NCBI RefSeq assembly: GCF_000143415.4
Contig: NW_003314308.1
Location: forward strand, 576,794 to 640,793
DNA: 64,000 nt
Source of the DNA: Selaginella moellendorffii
Lineage: Eukaryota; Streptophyta; Lycopodiopsida; Selaginellales; Selaginellaceae
Direction of reading: 5' to 3'
Below the pieces are notes generated by a model. That model had not been told where the DNA came from, made no database searches, and worked only from the letters and a program-made list of their open reading frames with translations. The position numbers and the translations under genes were made by a program. Positions 1-12,934 of this stretch are shown here, piece after piece. How positions within the stretch are numbered: position 1 is the stretch's first letter; the number at the start of each line of letters is the position of its first letter.

Positions 1-880
1 AAGCGCCGGTGGAAAACTTCGATATGGAATGGAAATATCGTAAGCTCGCTGCAAGAGCAGAAATAAAAAAGAAAGCTCGTAAGAAGCACGCAAAGAAGAT
101 CCTGAAAAGCTCGACTCACTTTGGACCAGTCGAACTGGACTCCCAGAGTTGCCCACCGCAGCTTACGAAGAAGTGCTGTCGCCGAAACCACTCCTTCCTG
201 TTTTCTCTCGTCTCCCGGATCCGCAAACTCCCACTTCCTTACAAACAAATCTCCGTTTTCCTCACGGCTACTTTCGAGCGTGCGAGGCCTGATCGAAGAT
301 TCATGCTCGTCATTCTTGTCCTCTCGGCAGGCACTGAGAGATCCCGAGCACAGCTGAGCTGATATGTCCACAGGCCCGGTTGGAGAAAGCACTCTCTTTT
401 TGGTGGCAGAAGACCACAAGCCAAACAAAGGACCATAGTGAGCACTGTGACTTGTCCGATTTGGAGGCTCGGGAAAAACCGTGAGTGCCTCGCGAATCCA
501 GTGGAACTGCTGGTCGTGCGGCACAGCTCGAGGAATAAAGAAGAATCCTATAGAACATAGAACATAGAACATAGAGAAAGAAGTAATCCATAATCACGTA
601 CCTGTGTGGCCTTCCAGCGCATAAACAGGAAAATCCGAATGATCGAGTCGCGTAACACCATCGCCATCGCGAATCCTCTCGAAGTCGATGACCTGAGAGA
701 GATCCGTGACTGGGATCTCCATTCTGGATCGACAACTCGTGAAATCGAGCTGGAATTTCTTCGCTAGTCTTACCTGCTGTGCTTGTGCGTCGTGGATTGC
801 TTGTAGAGCTTGTATTTCTTCTCGGCGCGCCGGAACGCCGTGCGCCCGCCATCGCCGGCTTGGGCATCCAGGTAGCCCAT
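1..880 (-). CDS. ALKBH1: ALKBH1-like Fe(II)/2-oxoglutarate dioxygenase, 5' part (runs off the window)
   Basis: Family role: AlkB-type oxidative demethylase acting on methylated nucleic acid. I read four minus-strand exons with GT/AG borders: about 774-880, 602-723, 120-547 and 1-48 (continues outside the window). The start is ATG at 880-878. Diagnostic residues: an N-terminal TAFRRAEKKYKLY motif, then VTDLSQVIDFERI, then WIREALTVFPEPPNRT, then SATALLRKLRWATLGVQFDW just before the intron, followed by a short RAYDISIPY exon. These match the plant ALKBH1 layout as I remember it. The metal-binding HxD and distal H lie beyond the left edge, so catalytic competence cannot be judged. The upstream neighbour on the same strand ends only 65 bp before this start. 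Introns are about 50-70 bp. Confidence 0.85.
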
Positions 881-945
881 TTCTTAGGGCTTTTGCTCGA
901 AAAAGATTCGAGCGAATATGCTACATATGAAAACATGGGGGCTTT

Positions 946-2230
946 CATGCAATTTCTTGTTCGAACAGGTTGTTTGCCTGATTCAACTGTTGCTGGAGTA
1001 TTTGGAGCTCGCGATTGAGGTGCAAGATTTTCGCATCTTTGTGCTCGAGCGCCGCGCGAATTCGCTGATCCAAAAGATCCATCTCTTTCACCTGGAATCG
1101 CAAGCAAGCACTCTAAGCACGCAGCGAATCAATATCCCGGAAGAACTACTCGAACCTTTTGAGCTTTGTACTCCTGGAACTCGGAACTTAGCTGGAGCTT
1201 CTCTTCTTTGATCTTCGATCCTTCCTTCTCCATGGATGACTCTGGAAAATGTGAAAGCATCAGTTTCTCTACTTGGTTTGCTGAATCGTAGAAACTCACT
1301 CAAGGATTCTAGCTCGCACTCGTGTGACTCGGTGACGCTTTGGATTTTGATGTTCCATTGCTTCTCCTGGAAGAGTAAAGCTATGAAGAAAACTGATCAA
1401 CGTTTTAAAAGCTTCAGTGAGACCTGTTCGCGGTACATGCGACGAAACTCGTCCTTGGCCGATCTCGATTCCAGCTCCAAAAGCATGATCCGCTCCCTCA
1501 GCTGGGAGTTCTCGTCCATTACTCGCTTGAGCTGTTCTTCGATAACTTTCTTGGCCACGCTTTTCTGAAAAGAAGATACAAGTTATTCCCAAGATTTTGT
1601 GAGCAAGAGAGAAGTTGATTCACCTCATCGTTGTTTCGTTCCAAGCGAGAAATGGTGGAATCGTAGCTGGCTATAAGATCACGCTCACGCTGGAGCTGCT
1701 CCACCTCGAGATCTTTATATCTACTTCTTAGTTTCTCTTGCTCGTCCAAGAAATCCTGCGAGAAAGCTAAGACACACAAATTGAGAGCCGAAGAACACGA
1801 AGAACGGAAGGAAAATACCTGCTCAGCAGCAGATACACGCTCGCAGAATTGACATTCCATCCTTCGTACGTTCTCTTTAAGAAGGTAAAAGTTGTCCTCT
1901 CCTTTCTTGATCTTCTTCTCGCATTTCGCCCTGAAAACCTCAAGGTGCTTGGATCGCTCCAGCACCCGGCCCTGGAGCCTCAAAAACTCCTCCTGCCTCG
2001 CCTGCATTGCAAGTGGAAATCACGCCAAGCCACACACCAACAGAGAGGAGAGAATGCTCTCACACCTCCTCGAGAAGATCAAACTGGAGCTGCAGTAGCT
2101 GCATCGAGGCGCTGGGAGGCGCGGCCGCCGGCATTGGAAGAGCCAGGCGCGGCGAAGCTTTAGCTCTCACCTGGGATTTCAGCTCCTGGATGGAGCATTT
2201 GAGCTCCTGGTAGCGCTGCGCGTCCACCAT
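946..2230 (-). CDS. coiled-coil protein, family not recognised
   Basis: Minus-strand, multi-exon gene; start ATG at 2230 (MVDAQRYQELKCSIQELKSQ), stop TGA at 946-948 after LNQANNLFEQEIA. Exons are short and phase-compatible with GT/AG introns of about 50-80 bp. The whole product is predicted long alpha-helix rich in E, K, L, Q and R (for example LRSRYKDLEVEQLQRERDL and AKKVIEEQLKRVMDENSQLR). No catalytic domain is visible. The C-terminal segment, DQRIRAALEHKDAKILHLNR followed by ELQILQQQ, resembles tails of centrosomal or ciliary coiled-coil proteins. With a radial spoke gene in the same window a flagellar role is conceivable, but that is inference. It ends 65 bp upstream of the ALKBH1-like start on the same strand. 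Confidence 0.65.
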
Positions 2231-2456
2231 TAAGACAGTTACCCTAAAATTCCAACGGTTATACTTTTAAAGGAATTTGGTAAAATTTGACGAAGTAAAT
2301 TACATTTTTTAAATGACTTTTTACATTTTTATTAATAAATATTTGATTACTTTACAAATATTTCTTGGTGATTAAAAAAAAATATAAAAACAAAATATAC
2401 TACCGAAATTGACATATATATAATTTTACATGTCAAAAAAAAGAAAAAAACATAAC

Positions 2457-4960
2457 TCACTCCATCGATCTTCCTTGCTGGTTAGGATCGTATGCGTCGG
2501 CGGCGGGGTTGTGCCTTCCATACGTGGGTTTTATCATCTCTACATTGCGCTGCTCCACGCTTGGGCTGTACTCCGGGAGCTTTGGACTCAAGAGCGTGTC
2601 GTTGGGGAGAGTGAAAACGTTTGGAACCTTTTCGATGTTTCTCATGTATCTGGCTGTTGATCTTACGTGCCTGGCGCCACCCTCGTTTTCTAGCTCGATT
2701 TCGGCAATTGGCGGCGGTGGCGGGCTTTCACGGTGGTGGTGGTGGAAGGTCTCCTGACCGTCGTTTGATCCCGCGTGTGAGCTTCCTTCTTTTGCTCGGT
2801 GTTTCGCAACTTTCTTCCAGTGGTGGAGGGATTCCACGACGTTGTCTTGGAAGATCGCCTTCTTGTAGTTAGATCCCATCTGGAAAACCGTAGAAAAGAT
2901 TGAGGTTTTGTTTCTCTTCGTCTCCGTAAAGAGAGAGTACCTGAGTGACAAGAGCGTAGAGTGGCAAGGTGCTGTAGCTACAAAGAACTTGGACCAAGAA
3001 TCTAGCAAAGTTACCGAGTATGAAAACAAAGTTCGTGAAACAACTCTAGAAACTTTACCCCGTGATGACACGAATGTAAGCAAATGATTTCTTGCTCATA
3101 AAGCATGAATCCCATCCGAATTGCCACTGGAATCACTCACACCCCGAGCGTTGAACAATGTCTTGAGAAAAAAACAGGACTTACCCAGATCCAGAAGAAA
3201 GTTGCGAGCTCGAAAGCATCTTGGAAGAGGATGAAGTGGATCAAATGCATCATCAACTGTGGCCTTCTAAACCAAAAGAGTGAATCGCGCGGTCTCAGAT
3301 GAACACCATCCAAAGGTCCCGAGAGTCCCGAGTTTTCGAGAGCGAGCTGGGCGATAATTCGCTGGAGTTTAGCTCCGACAATCAACACCATCTGGATCAA
3401 GGAAAAAAAAAATCAGTCTTTTAAGATTTACTGGAGCTTCCATCCATGGAGAGGATCTTACCACTATCGGAAGAAACGACATCCAAAAGTATAAGTTGGA
3501 TCCATCGACGTTGAAGAGCATGAAGAGAACAACGAAGACCCAGAACAAAGGACTGCATCGTTCATCATGTAAACAACTTCAGTTTACGATCAAAAAGTGT
3601 CAAATGCTTACCTTATTCCCACGATTTCCTTGAACTCGTCCTCCATCGATCGAATCATGTAGCTGTGAAAATCATATTTTGGTCCCGTGGAGTGTTTCTG
3701 CGAGGCAAGTCAGTGTGATTTAGTTTGAAGATCTTCCAAGAGTTTTACTAGGCTCGTTCAACTTACAGTGACGAATCCCAGCCTCAGCGCGAGGTAATCC
3801 GGGCGAGTAACAGACTGCCCGAACTGGCGGAAGAAACAAATCTGCGCAGTCACGCGAATAACTTAGATCCTGACGAAGTTTTGGAAACTAGCTACGAAGG
3901 ATATAATATGCTCACCACCCAGATGATGACGGGATTGCGACTACCAGGTGTTGATGCGTGGTGTTGGACGAAAGTCGATTGCCTTTTCATTGTCAAGTTC
4001 CTGCAAAATTCTGGGTGGCAAAAACAGAAGGAGAAGTTTGTAAGCCTTTGTGATCACTCTCGGTCGGTCAAAACAAGAATTACCTGCCATGTTTTGCTGG
4101 TTGTCGACATGACTATGGGCTTCGTCTTCCCAGCGCCTCCAGCTATAAACCTGCTCGCGAGAATTCAAAGAGATTTAGAAGTTTCTGATGAGATCATGCA
4201 ATTTCTCTGTCAAAGCGTTTTGGAACACCAACCTTGACAACTGCGAGAAGCATGGTGAGACACGAGTAGAAGACGTGTGTGCATCCCATCACGAAGAGAA
4301 AACGGTGCAGCTGCTCGAGGCCAAGAAAAGAGATGAATGGCTCTTTTCCCTGTAGCAAGGAAGAACTAAGCACAAAAACCAACAAGAAAAAAATGTTCTT
4401 GGGATCGTACCTCTGCGCAGGAGTTCCCTGCGCCAGCCAATGATCGTCGTGGCAACCCGACTTGATCCATAAAGTACTCGGACAATTTCCTGTTGATAAG
4501 AAAGTGCTCGGGTTCAGTGGTTCCTGCAGCTTCTGCTGCGCTGCAAGGCATGAGATGCCCATCGAAGAAGGTCGTCCTGACACAGACTTTGCTGATCGAT
4601 TCCGCCGTGACAGTGATGAGCAGAGATATGAATCCCAGCAGCATAAGCTCTGGCACAAATCCAAGTTTTTAGTGTCTCTTCAGAGGGAAAAATCCTTCTT
4701 TTACCTTCTTTCATCTTCTCTAGAGCCTCGTAAAGAGGCTTTCTCTTTGTCTTTGACAGCCACTATGAAACGAACACAAAAGTAAATAAATCGGGGCTAG
4801 AGCTTATCCTGAAAGAGCAGAGAGAGAGACTTACATGGCCAAGGTAGTGAAGAGTTCTCTCGCCAATTAGCGAGACAACCACAAACATCGTGCAAATGAC
4901 CGCCACAGCCCATGTCGGAGTTTGCTCTAGTGTTCTTCCCGCTGGAGCACCGCCTGCCAT
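2457..4960 (-). CDS. MLO-family seven-transmembrane protein
   Basis: MLO proteins are plant plasma-membrane proteins with seven transmembrane helices and a C-terminal calmodulin-binding helix; members act in powdery-mildew susceptibility, pollen-tube or root responses. Seen here: N-terminus MAGGAPAGRTLEQTPTWAVA followed by the first hydrophobic helix; LMLLGFISLLITV (TM2); an extracellular Cys-containing loop around residues SISKVCVR to CSAAEA; LHRFLFVMGCTHVFYSCLT (TM3); a cytosolic loop with SWRRWEDEAH; and a late FWFRRPQLMMHLIHFILFQ helix. The calmodulin-binding region is YKKAIFQDNVVESLHHWKK, followed by a disordered His/Pro-rich tail ending GRSME. About a dozen minus-strand exons separated by short introns. 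Start chosen at 4960; an in-frame ATG at 4996 is possible but adds residues not typical of the family. Divergent from the P4-ATPase gene to the right. Confidence 0.85.
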
Positions 4961-6133
4961 ATCTCTAGATCGATTTCTAGCTATCCAACCATACAATTAG
5001 GAGTGTAGTCCCGGCAAAGCTCAACGTTGCTTCCCGACACTCGTGTTCTTCGCTTGTTCTTCTTCACAATCCCAATTTCTAAAGTTGAAACTACTTATAT
5101 CGAGGCCCCTTCGTCGGCGAATCCATGGACTCTGCTCAAGCGTGATGCGCGTATGATGGGGTCAGTATTTCCCCCGAAAGAACGCGTAAGAAGACCAAAC
5201 CTTTTTGCAAAGACTCTAGCAAACCTCTACCGCTTTGCTGTGATCGCAGACAAAAGGAAAAGAGTGAAGCGCATTGAATGCACAAGAACTCTCTCTCACT
5301 GGTGTTAAGGCTTTGACGTAAAAATCGTAAAAAATGATTTTTAGTCCAGTCCAGTAAGGGAGCTTCACTGCAAATGGGAGGAAAAGTTCCTCGCGATCTG
5401 GCTTTCTTCGTTTTTAATCTGTGGTCAGCGAAGAAAAGCGTGCCTTCCTCGCAGTCAATAGTTCTCTTTCTATGTGATCGACGATGATGTTCTATCGATC
5501 TTCAATTAGTTTCAATTAACTTAGCCGAAAAAAAAAGTCCCAAAAAAAATTAAAACTTGGAGTTCTTTGGTTGCTTGTCAACTGTTATGAGATGCCAGTC
5601 ACGGGAAAAAAACAGAGCAGCCATCGTGGAGAATTTCATCTCCATATCCGTGGAAATAAAATTGTGTCTGAATCCATCCATCGTTTTCTTACAGAAATCC
5701 GCTTTACCGAAACGTCATCCCCCTTTTTTCTTTACTGGCGTTAAGTTCTAATTTGATGCTTCTTTGCAAACCCTAGGCCGCGCGTGGAGCGAGGAGGACG
5801 CCGATCTGGGGGCGCCATCGCGGCATCGCGCTGGGCAGCGCATTTTTCTTCCAGGTATGTCGCGGCGGATTTCCGGCGGGGGGATCTGTAGCGCTAGAGA
5901 TCTCTCCCCGGAGCTACATTGGTGTGGAAATCAAGCAGGAGGGATTTCGTAGCTAGGAGCTGAGACGATCCTTCCTCTGGGAGAGAGCTGGGGGTTTTGG
6001 GGGATTTGATGGTCGCTGTAGGTGGAGATGAGTTGAGGAGGATGGCACAGAAGAGGTTGCGAGCTTGGTGCCACAGCTCCGTGTTTATAATTTTTTGGCC
6101 GCGAGGGAGACCGCAAAAGGGCTTCCAGGAAAG
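4961..6133. other. intergenic region between divergent MLO and P4-ATPase genes
   Basis: No gene supported. Short reading frames here have no domain or codon signal. The right part (about 5770-6133) is GC-rich with pyrimidine/purine blocks and is probably the 5' untranslated region and promoter of the P4-ATPase; the left part should hold the MLO promoter. An A-rich run lies near 5527-5552. Confidence 0.5.
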
Positions 6134-9100
6134 ATGTTTTTTGGGAGGAACAGTTTCTTATCGTCCCAGGAGGAACAGCCACGAACAGAGAATGGAGAGC
6201 GAATTGGTCACGGGCCCTCTCGATCAAGCACAGGGAGCCGGTCGGATGGATCGGCACATCTAGACGTGTCCGACCCTTCGTTCGAATCTTTCAGGGAGTT
6301 AGTTTCTGGAAGCGCTCTCCAGAGCGAAGTTTTCGGAGCTCCAGGATCCATGCAGAGTGAGAATGCTCCGGCCACAGCTCGCTCTCGGCTTTTCTCGGTG
6401 ATTTCTTCCAAAGGACTACAAGCTCACGATCGCCATCCTTCTTCTTCCTCGGGTGCTGGTGGTCCTCCTCCAGCAGCTCGCACTGATGCAAGGAAGGAAA
6501 GAGTAGTATACGTCGACAATCCTGGCAGGACTAATGAAAACTTCGAGTTCTCCGGGAACAAGGTCCGCACCAGCAAATATACGCTTATCTCGTTCCTTCC
6601 CAGGAATCTGTTTGAGCAGTTTCATCGGGTTGCCTACATCTACTTTCTCCTGATAGTGATACTCAACCAGATTCCTCAGCTCGCGGTTTTTGGGAGGTTG
6701 GCTTCGCTGTTTCCTCTCCTCTTCGTGCTGGTTGTGACGGCTATCAAGGACGGTTACGAGGACTGGGGTCGTCACAGGTCGGACAGGGAAGAAAACAACA
6801 GGCTGTCTTGGGTGTTCCAGAATGGCCGGTTTGAGCCAAAGAGGTGGAAGAAAATTGAAGCCGGGGAAGTAGTGAAGATTTTCCAGGACGAGTCCATTCC
6901 GTGTGATATAGTTTTACTGGGAACGAGCGATGCAAACGGAGTAGCTTACGTCCAGACCATCAATTTAGACGGAGAGACGAACTTAAAGACGAGATATGCG
7001 CGGCAGGAGAGTGCAAGCAAGCATCCGGGCCTGGCTCCCATCACCGGCAAAGTCGTCTGCGAGCCTCCAAACAGGAATATCTACGACTTTGTGGCGTACT
7101 TGGAGATCGATGACACTCAAGCTCCGCTCGGGCCAAACAACATCATACTCCGCGGGTGTGTGCTCAAAAACACCGCATGGATCGTGGGAGTTGTGGTTTA
7201 TGCGGGAAAGGAGACGAAGGCAATGCTCAACAGCTCTGGTGCGCAGTCCAAACGAAGCAGGCTGGAGCAGCATATGAACAAGGAAACACTGTGGCTCTCG
7301 TTTTTCTTGCTGATCATCTGTATTGCCGGCGGTGTTGGGATGGGAAAATGGGTTCACGATCACGACAGCGATCTAAACAACTTTCCTTACTACAAGAAGC
7401 GTGACACAGCGGACAAGAAGTTCATGTATTATGGACCTTTAGGAGAGGGGGTGTTTGCTTTTCTCAGCTTCATCATCATGTTCCAGATCATGATCCCGAT
7501 TTCCTTGTACATCTCCATGGAGCTTGTTCGTCTCGGCCAGAGTTACTTCATGGTGAGAGACGTTGAGATGTTTCACGCGCCGTCAAACTCGAGACTCCAG
7601 TGCCGAGCTCTAAACATCAACGAAGACTTGGGACAGGTGAAATACATATTCTCAGATAAAACTGGCACACTAACCGAGAATAAGATGGAATTCCACTCAG
7701 CCAGCATTGGAGGGGTTGATTATAGCAACGTTCTTGCAGCTAAAATTTCTGGTACTTCTGATTCCTCGGATGGCATGCAAGTCGAAGGTAACTCTTTTTT
7801 CTGTTTAAGGTATTTGTTTCATGTTTATGATCGTTTCTATGTTTGTGTTGTAGGTAGCCATCTCAAGCCTGGCGTTCGTCTTGACCCCAACTTATTAGAA
7901 CTTCTTCAAACGGAGGTCACGTCCTCGGAAGCAACTTTTGTTCACCGTTACATGCTGGTGCTTGCGGCCTGCAATACAGTGGTTCCGACTCGCCACAGTG
8001 GACCGCTGCAATATCAGGCTGAATCTCCAGACGAGCAGGCTTTAGTTTTTGCGGCGTCTGCTTACGGCTATACACTTTTAGACCGAACTACTTCAACGAT
8101 AGTACTGGATGTTCTTGGAGAGCAGAAAAGGTGACAAGTCTTCGTGCTGAAATGTTTGCTCTAACACTCAGTTACGTGGAACCATTTGCTGCAGCTACAA
8201 AATTGTAGGAATTCACGAGTTCGACAGTGTACGCAAGCGCATGTCGATCGTTGTGGAGTGCCCCGATAACACGTACAAGCTGCTAGTGAAAGGAGCGGAC
8301 ACAGCAGTGATGGATATCATTGCCAGGCCATCCGAGCAAGTAGAGTCAGGCTCAGGTTCCCTTGCAGACGGTCATTTGCAAGCAGGGGTGCTGTTTGCAA
8401 CACAGAGGCACTTGGACTTCTATTCTACGCAAGGATTGCGCACTTTGGTCGTTGCTTTCAAGGATTTGGAGCAGCCCGAGTTTGAAGAGTGGCACGAAAA
8501 GTACAAGATAGCTAGCACGGCACTGGTGGACAGGGTGAAGTTGCTCCGAGAGGCGGCTAGTTTAATAGAAAGAAATCTGGCCTTGCTGGGAGCTACTGCA
8601 ATTGAGGACAGGTTGCAAGATGGAGTACCCGAAACAATCTCGTCCCTGCGAAATTCGGGCATCAAAGTTTGGGTCTTGACAGGAGACAAGCAGGAGACTG
8701 CGATTTCTATTGGCTTTTCTTGCGCTCTTCTCACTCCGGACATGGAAAAAGTAATTGTCAACGCTAACACGAAAGAGCTCTGCGTCGAGAAACTCAAAGC
8801 CGCTATCAGAGAGCATGGGATTGCTGAGACCAAGGACGTGCACATTGGAGAGAAGAACTTGAAGGCTGTTAAAGGTGATTCTACCCGCAAGAAACAACTG
8901 GCTCTTATTATCGATGGGAACAGTCTCGTGCACGCTCTTTCGCCGGACGTAGAAGAACTCGTAAGTGATATTCTCTTTTTTAAGTTTCTTTTACCTTAAA
9001 CATTTTCTCGGTGTGTTTTCTCGCAGCTCTTTGACTTAGCCGTAGCATGCAGAATCGTTATTTGCTGTCGCGTCGCGCCGCTGCAAAAAGCCGGGATTGT

Positions 9101-10288
9101 CTCGTTGATGAAACGAAGAACAAAGGACATGACTCTCGCTATTGGAGATGGTGAGTGATTTTTTTTCTTTTTGACTTTTGTGGCCTAGAAGTGGTTTTCA
9201 TTTCCCGAAGTTGTGCTCAGGAGCCAATGATGTCTCCATGATACAGACAGCAGATGTTGGAATTGGATTGAGTGGCCAGGAAGGTCGGCAAGCAGTCATG
9301 GCATCTGACTTTGCATTGGGCCAGTTTCGATTCTTGAAACGGCTTCTCCTCGTCCACGGTCACTGGAACTACCAGCGTCTCGCGTATATGGTGCTCTACA
9401 ACTTTTACAGGAATGCCGTGTTCGTGATGATGCTCTTCTGGTAAGCTCACTCTCGTTTTTCTTCTCACTTTTCTTCCTTTATCGTTGACATCTGCCTATA
9501 GGTACATTTTGCACACAGCCTTCTCCGCACAGACAGCGCTTTTCGACTGGAACTTGATGTTCTACTCGCTGATATACACCTCCGTGCCAACGATCGTCGT
9601 CGGGATTCTAGACAAGGACTTGAGTCACAAAACTCTACTCGGACTTCCTCCACTCTACGGTGTCGGACAGAGAAACGAGAGCTACAACTCGGTGCTCTTC
9701 TGGGCGACGATGCTGGACACGCTGTGGCAGAGCTTGGTTCTCTTCTACGTACCGTTTTTTACGTTCCAGGGAACGACCATCGATATCTGGGGGATGGGCT
9801 GCTTATGGGCCGCAGCAGTGGTGGTGTTGGTCAACTTACACCTCGCTATGGACGTCCTACACTGGACTTGGATCACTCACGCGGCGATCTGGGGATCCAT
9901 CGTCGTCTCCTTTGCGTGTTTCTTCGTGCTGGACGCCTTGACAGACAAAGGATTCATCGCACACTACAGGTACTCACTCACTCTTTAGTTTTCCTTGTTT
10001 TGATCTCTAGTGGTGTTCTTCTCTCGCAGAGTTATGTTTCATATGGCATCGACTGCGGTGTTTTGGCTAAACATCTTACTCGTAATCGTCGTCGCGTTGC
10101 TTCCCCGATTCTGTGCAAAGGTACTGATGCAAAAGTTTTGGCCGTCTGACCTTCACATTGCTAGGGAGCTCGAGCTAAAAAATCGAGCCGCCATTTCGGA
10201 GTTTGTGAAATCGTCCGCCCCTTCTCCCAGAATGGTGGAGCTCGACGATGTTCCTTACTCTGACAAAGAGAGTAAAGAAGACGAATAG
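6134..10288 (+). CDS. ALA1: P4-type aminophospholipid-transporting ATPase (ALA1 type flippase)
   Basis: Family role: flips phospholipids from the outer to the cytosolic leaflet, usually with an ALIS/CDC50 beta subunit. Residues seen in order: a disordered N-terminal extension as in plant ALA1; [32 protein letters not shown] (TM1); actuator motif [11 protein letters not shown]; phosphorylation site [13 protein letters not shown] near 7660; nucleotide-domain [14 protein letters not shown] and [10 protein letters not shown]; hinge [35 protein letters not shown]; then the C-terminal membrane helices, ending KESKEDE. Introns lie near 7788-7853, 8131-8194, 8960-9026, 9151-9221, 9441-9502 and 9970-10029. 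Start at 6134 (MFFGRNSF) preferred; an in-frame ATG at 6065 would add 23 residues. The 66-bp intron at 7788 is in frame with no stop. MetRS starts 122 bp downstream. Confidence 0.92.
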
Positions 10289-10395
10289 AAAGGCAACTTT
10301 GCATAAAAATTCTTAGATCTGGACCGTCGGCTCAAAACGAATTTGGACCGTCGGTTTCCTGGCATATTCGTCAGGATTTTTGGGATGAGCCCTAA

Positions 10396-12806
<2,411 letters not shown>

Positions 12807-12934
12807 ATTGTAAGCTGAATATCCTCTCGAGCAGAATATTCTCTTGCGGCTCTTAAGCAGAATATCCGCCTTTATATCCGTTTATTATCTGCGGCGCAGG
12901 TTAGGGTTTTTGTGTTCTTCCCAGGGTCTTCGCG

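Noticed and set aside
9-362. Plus-strand frame at the window start with a Lys/Arg-rich beginning
   Set aside because: Opposite strand of ALKBH1-like exons with clear family motifs and splice sites.
4184-4192. ctgatgag as a hammerhead ribozyme core
   Set aside because: No matching GAAA arm and stems around it; it lies within the MLO gene.
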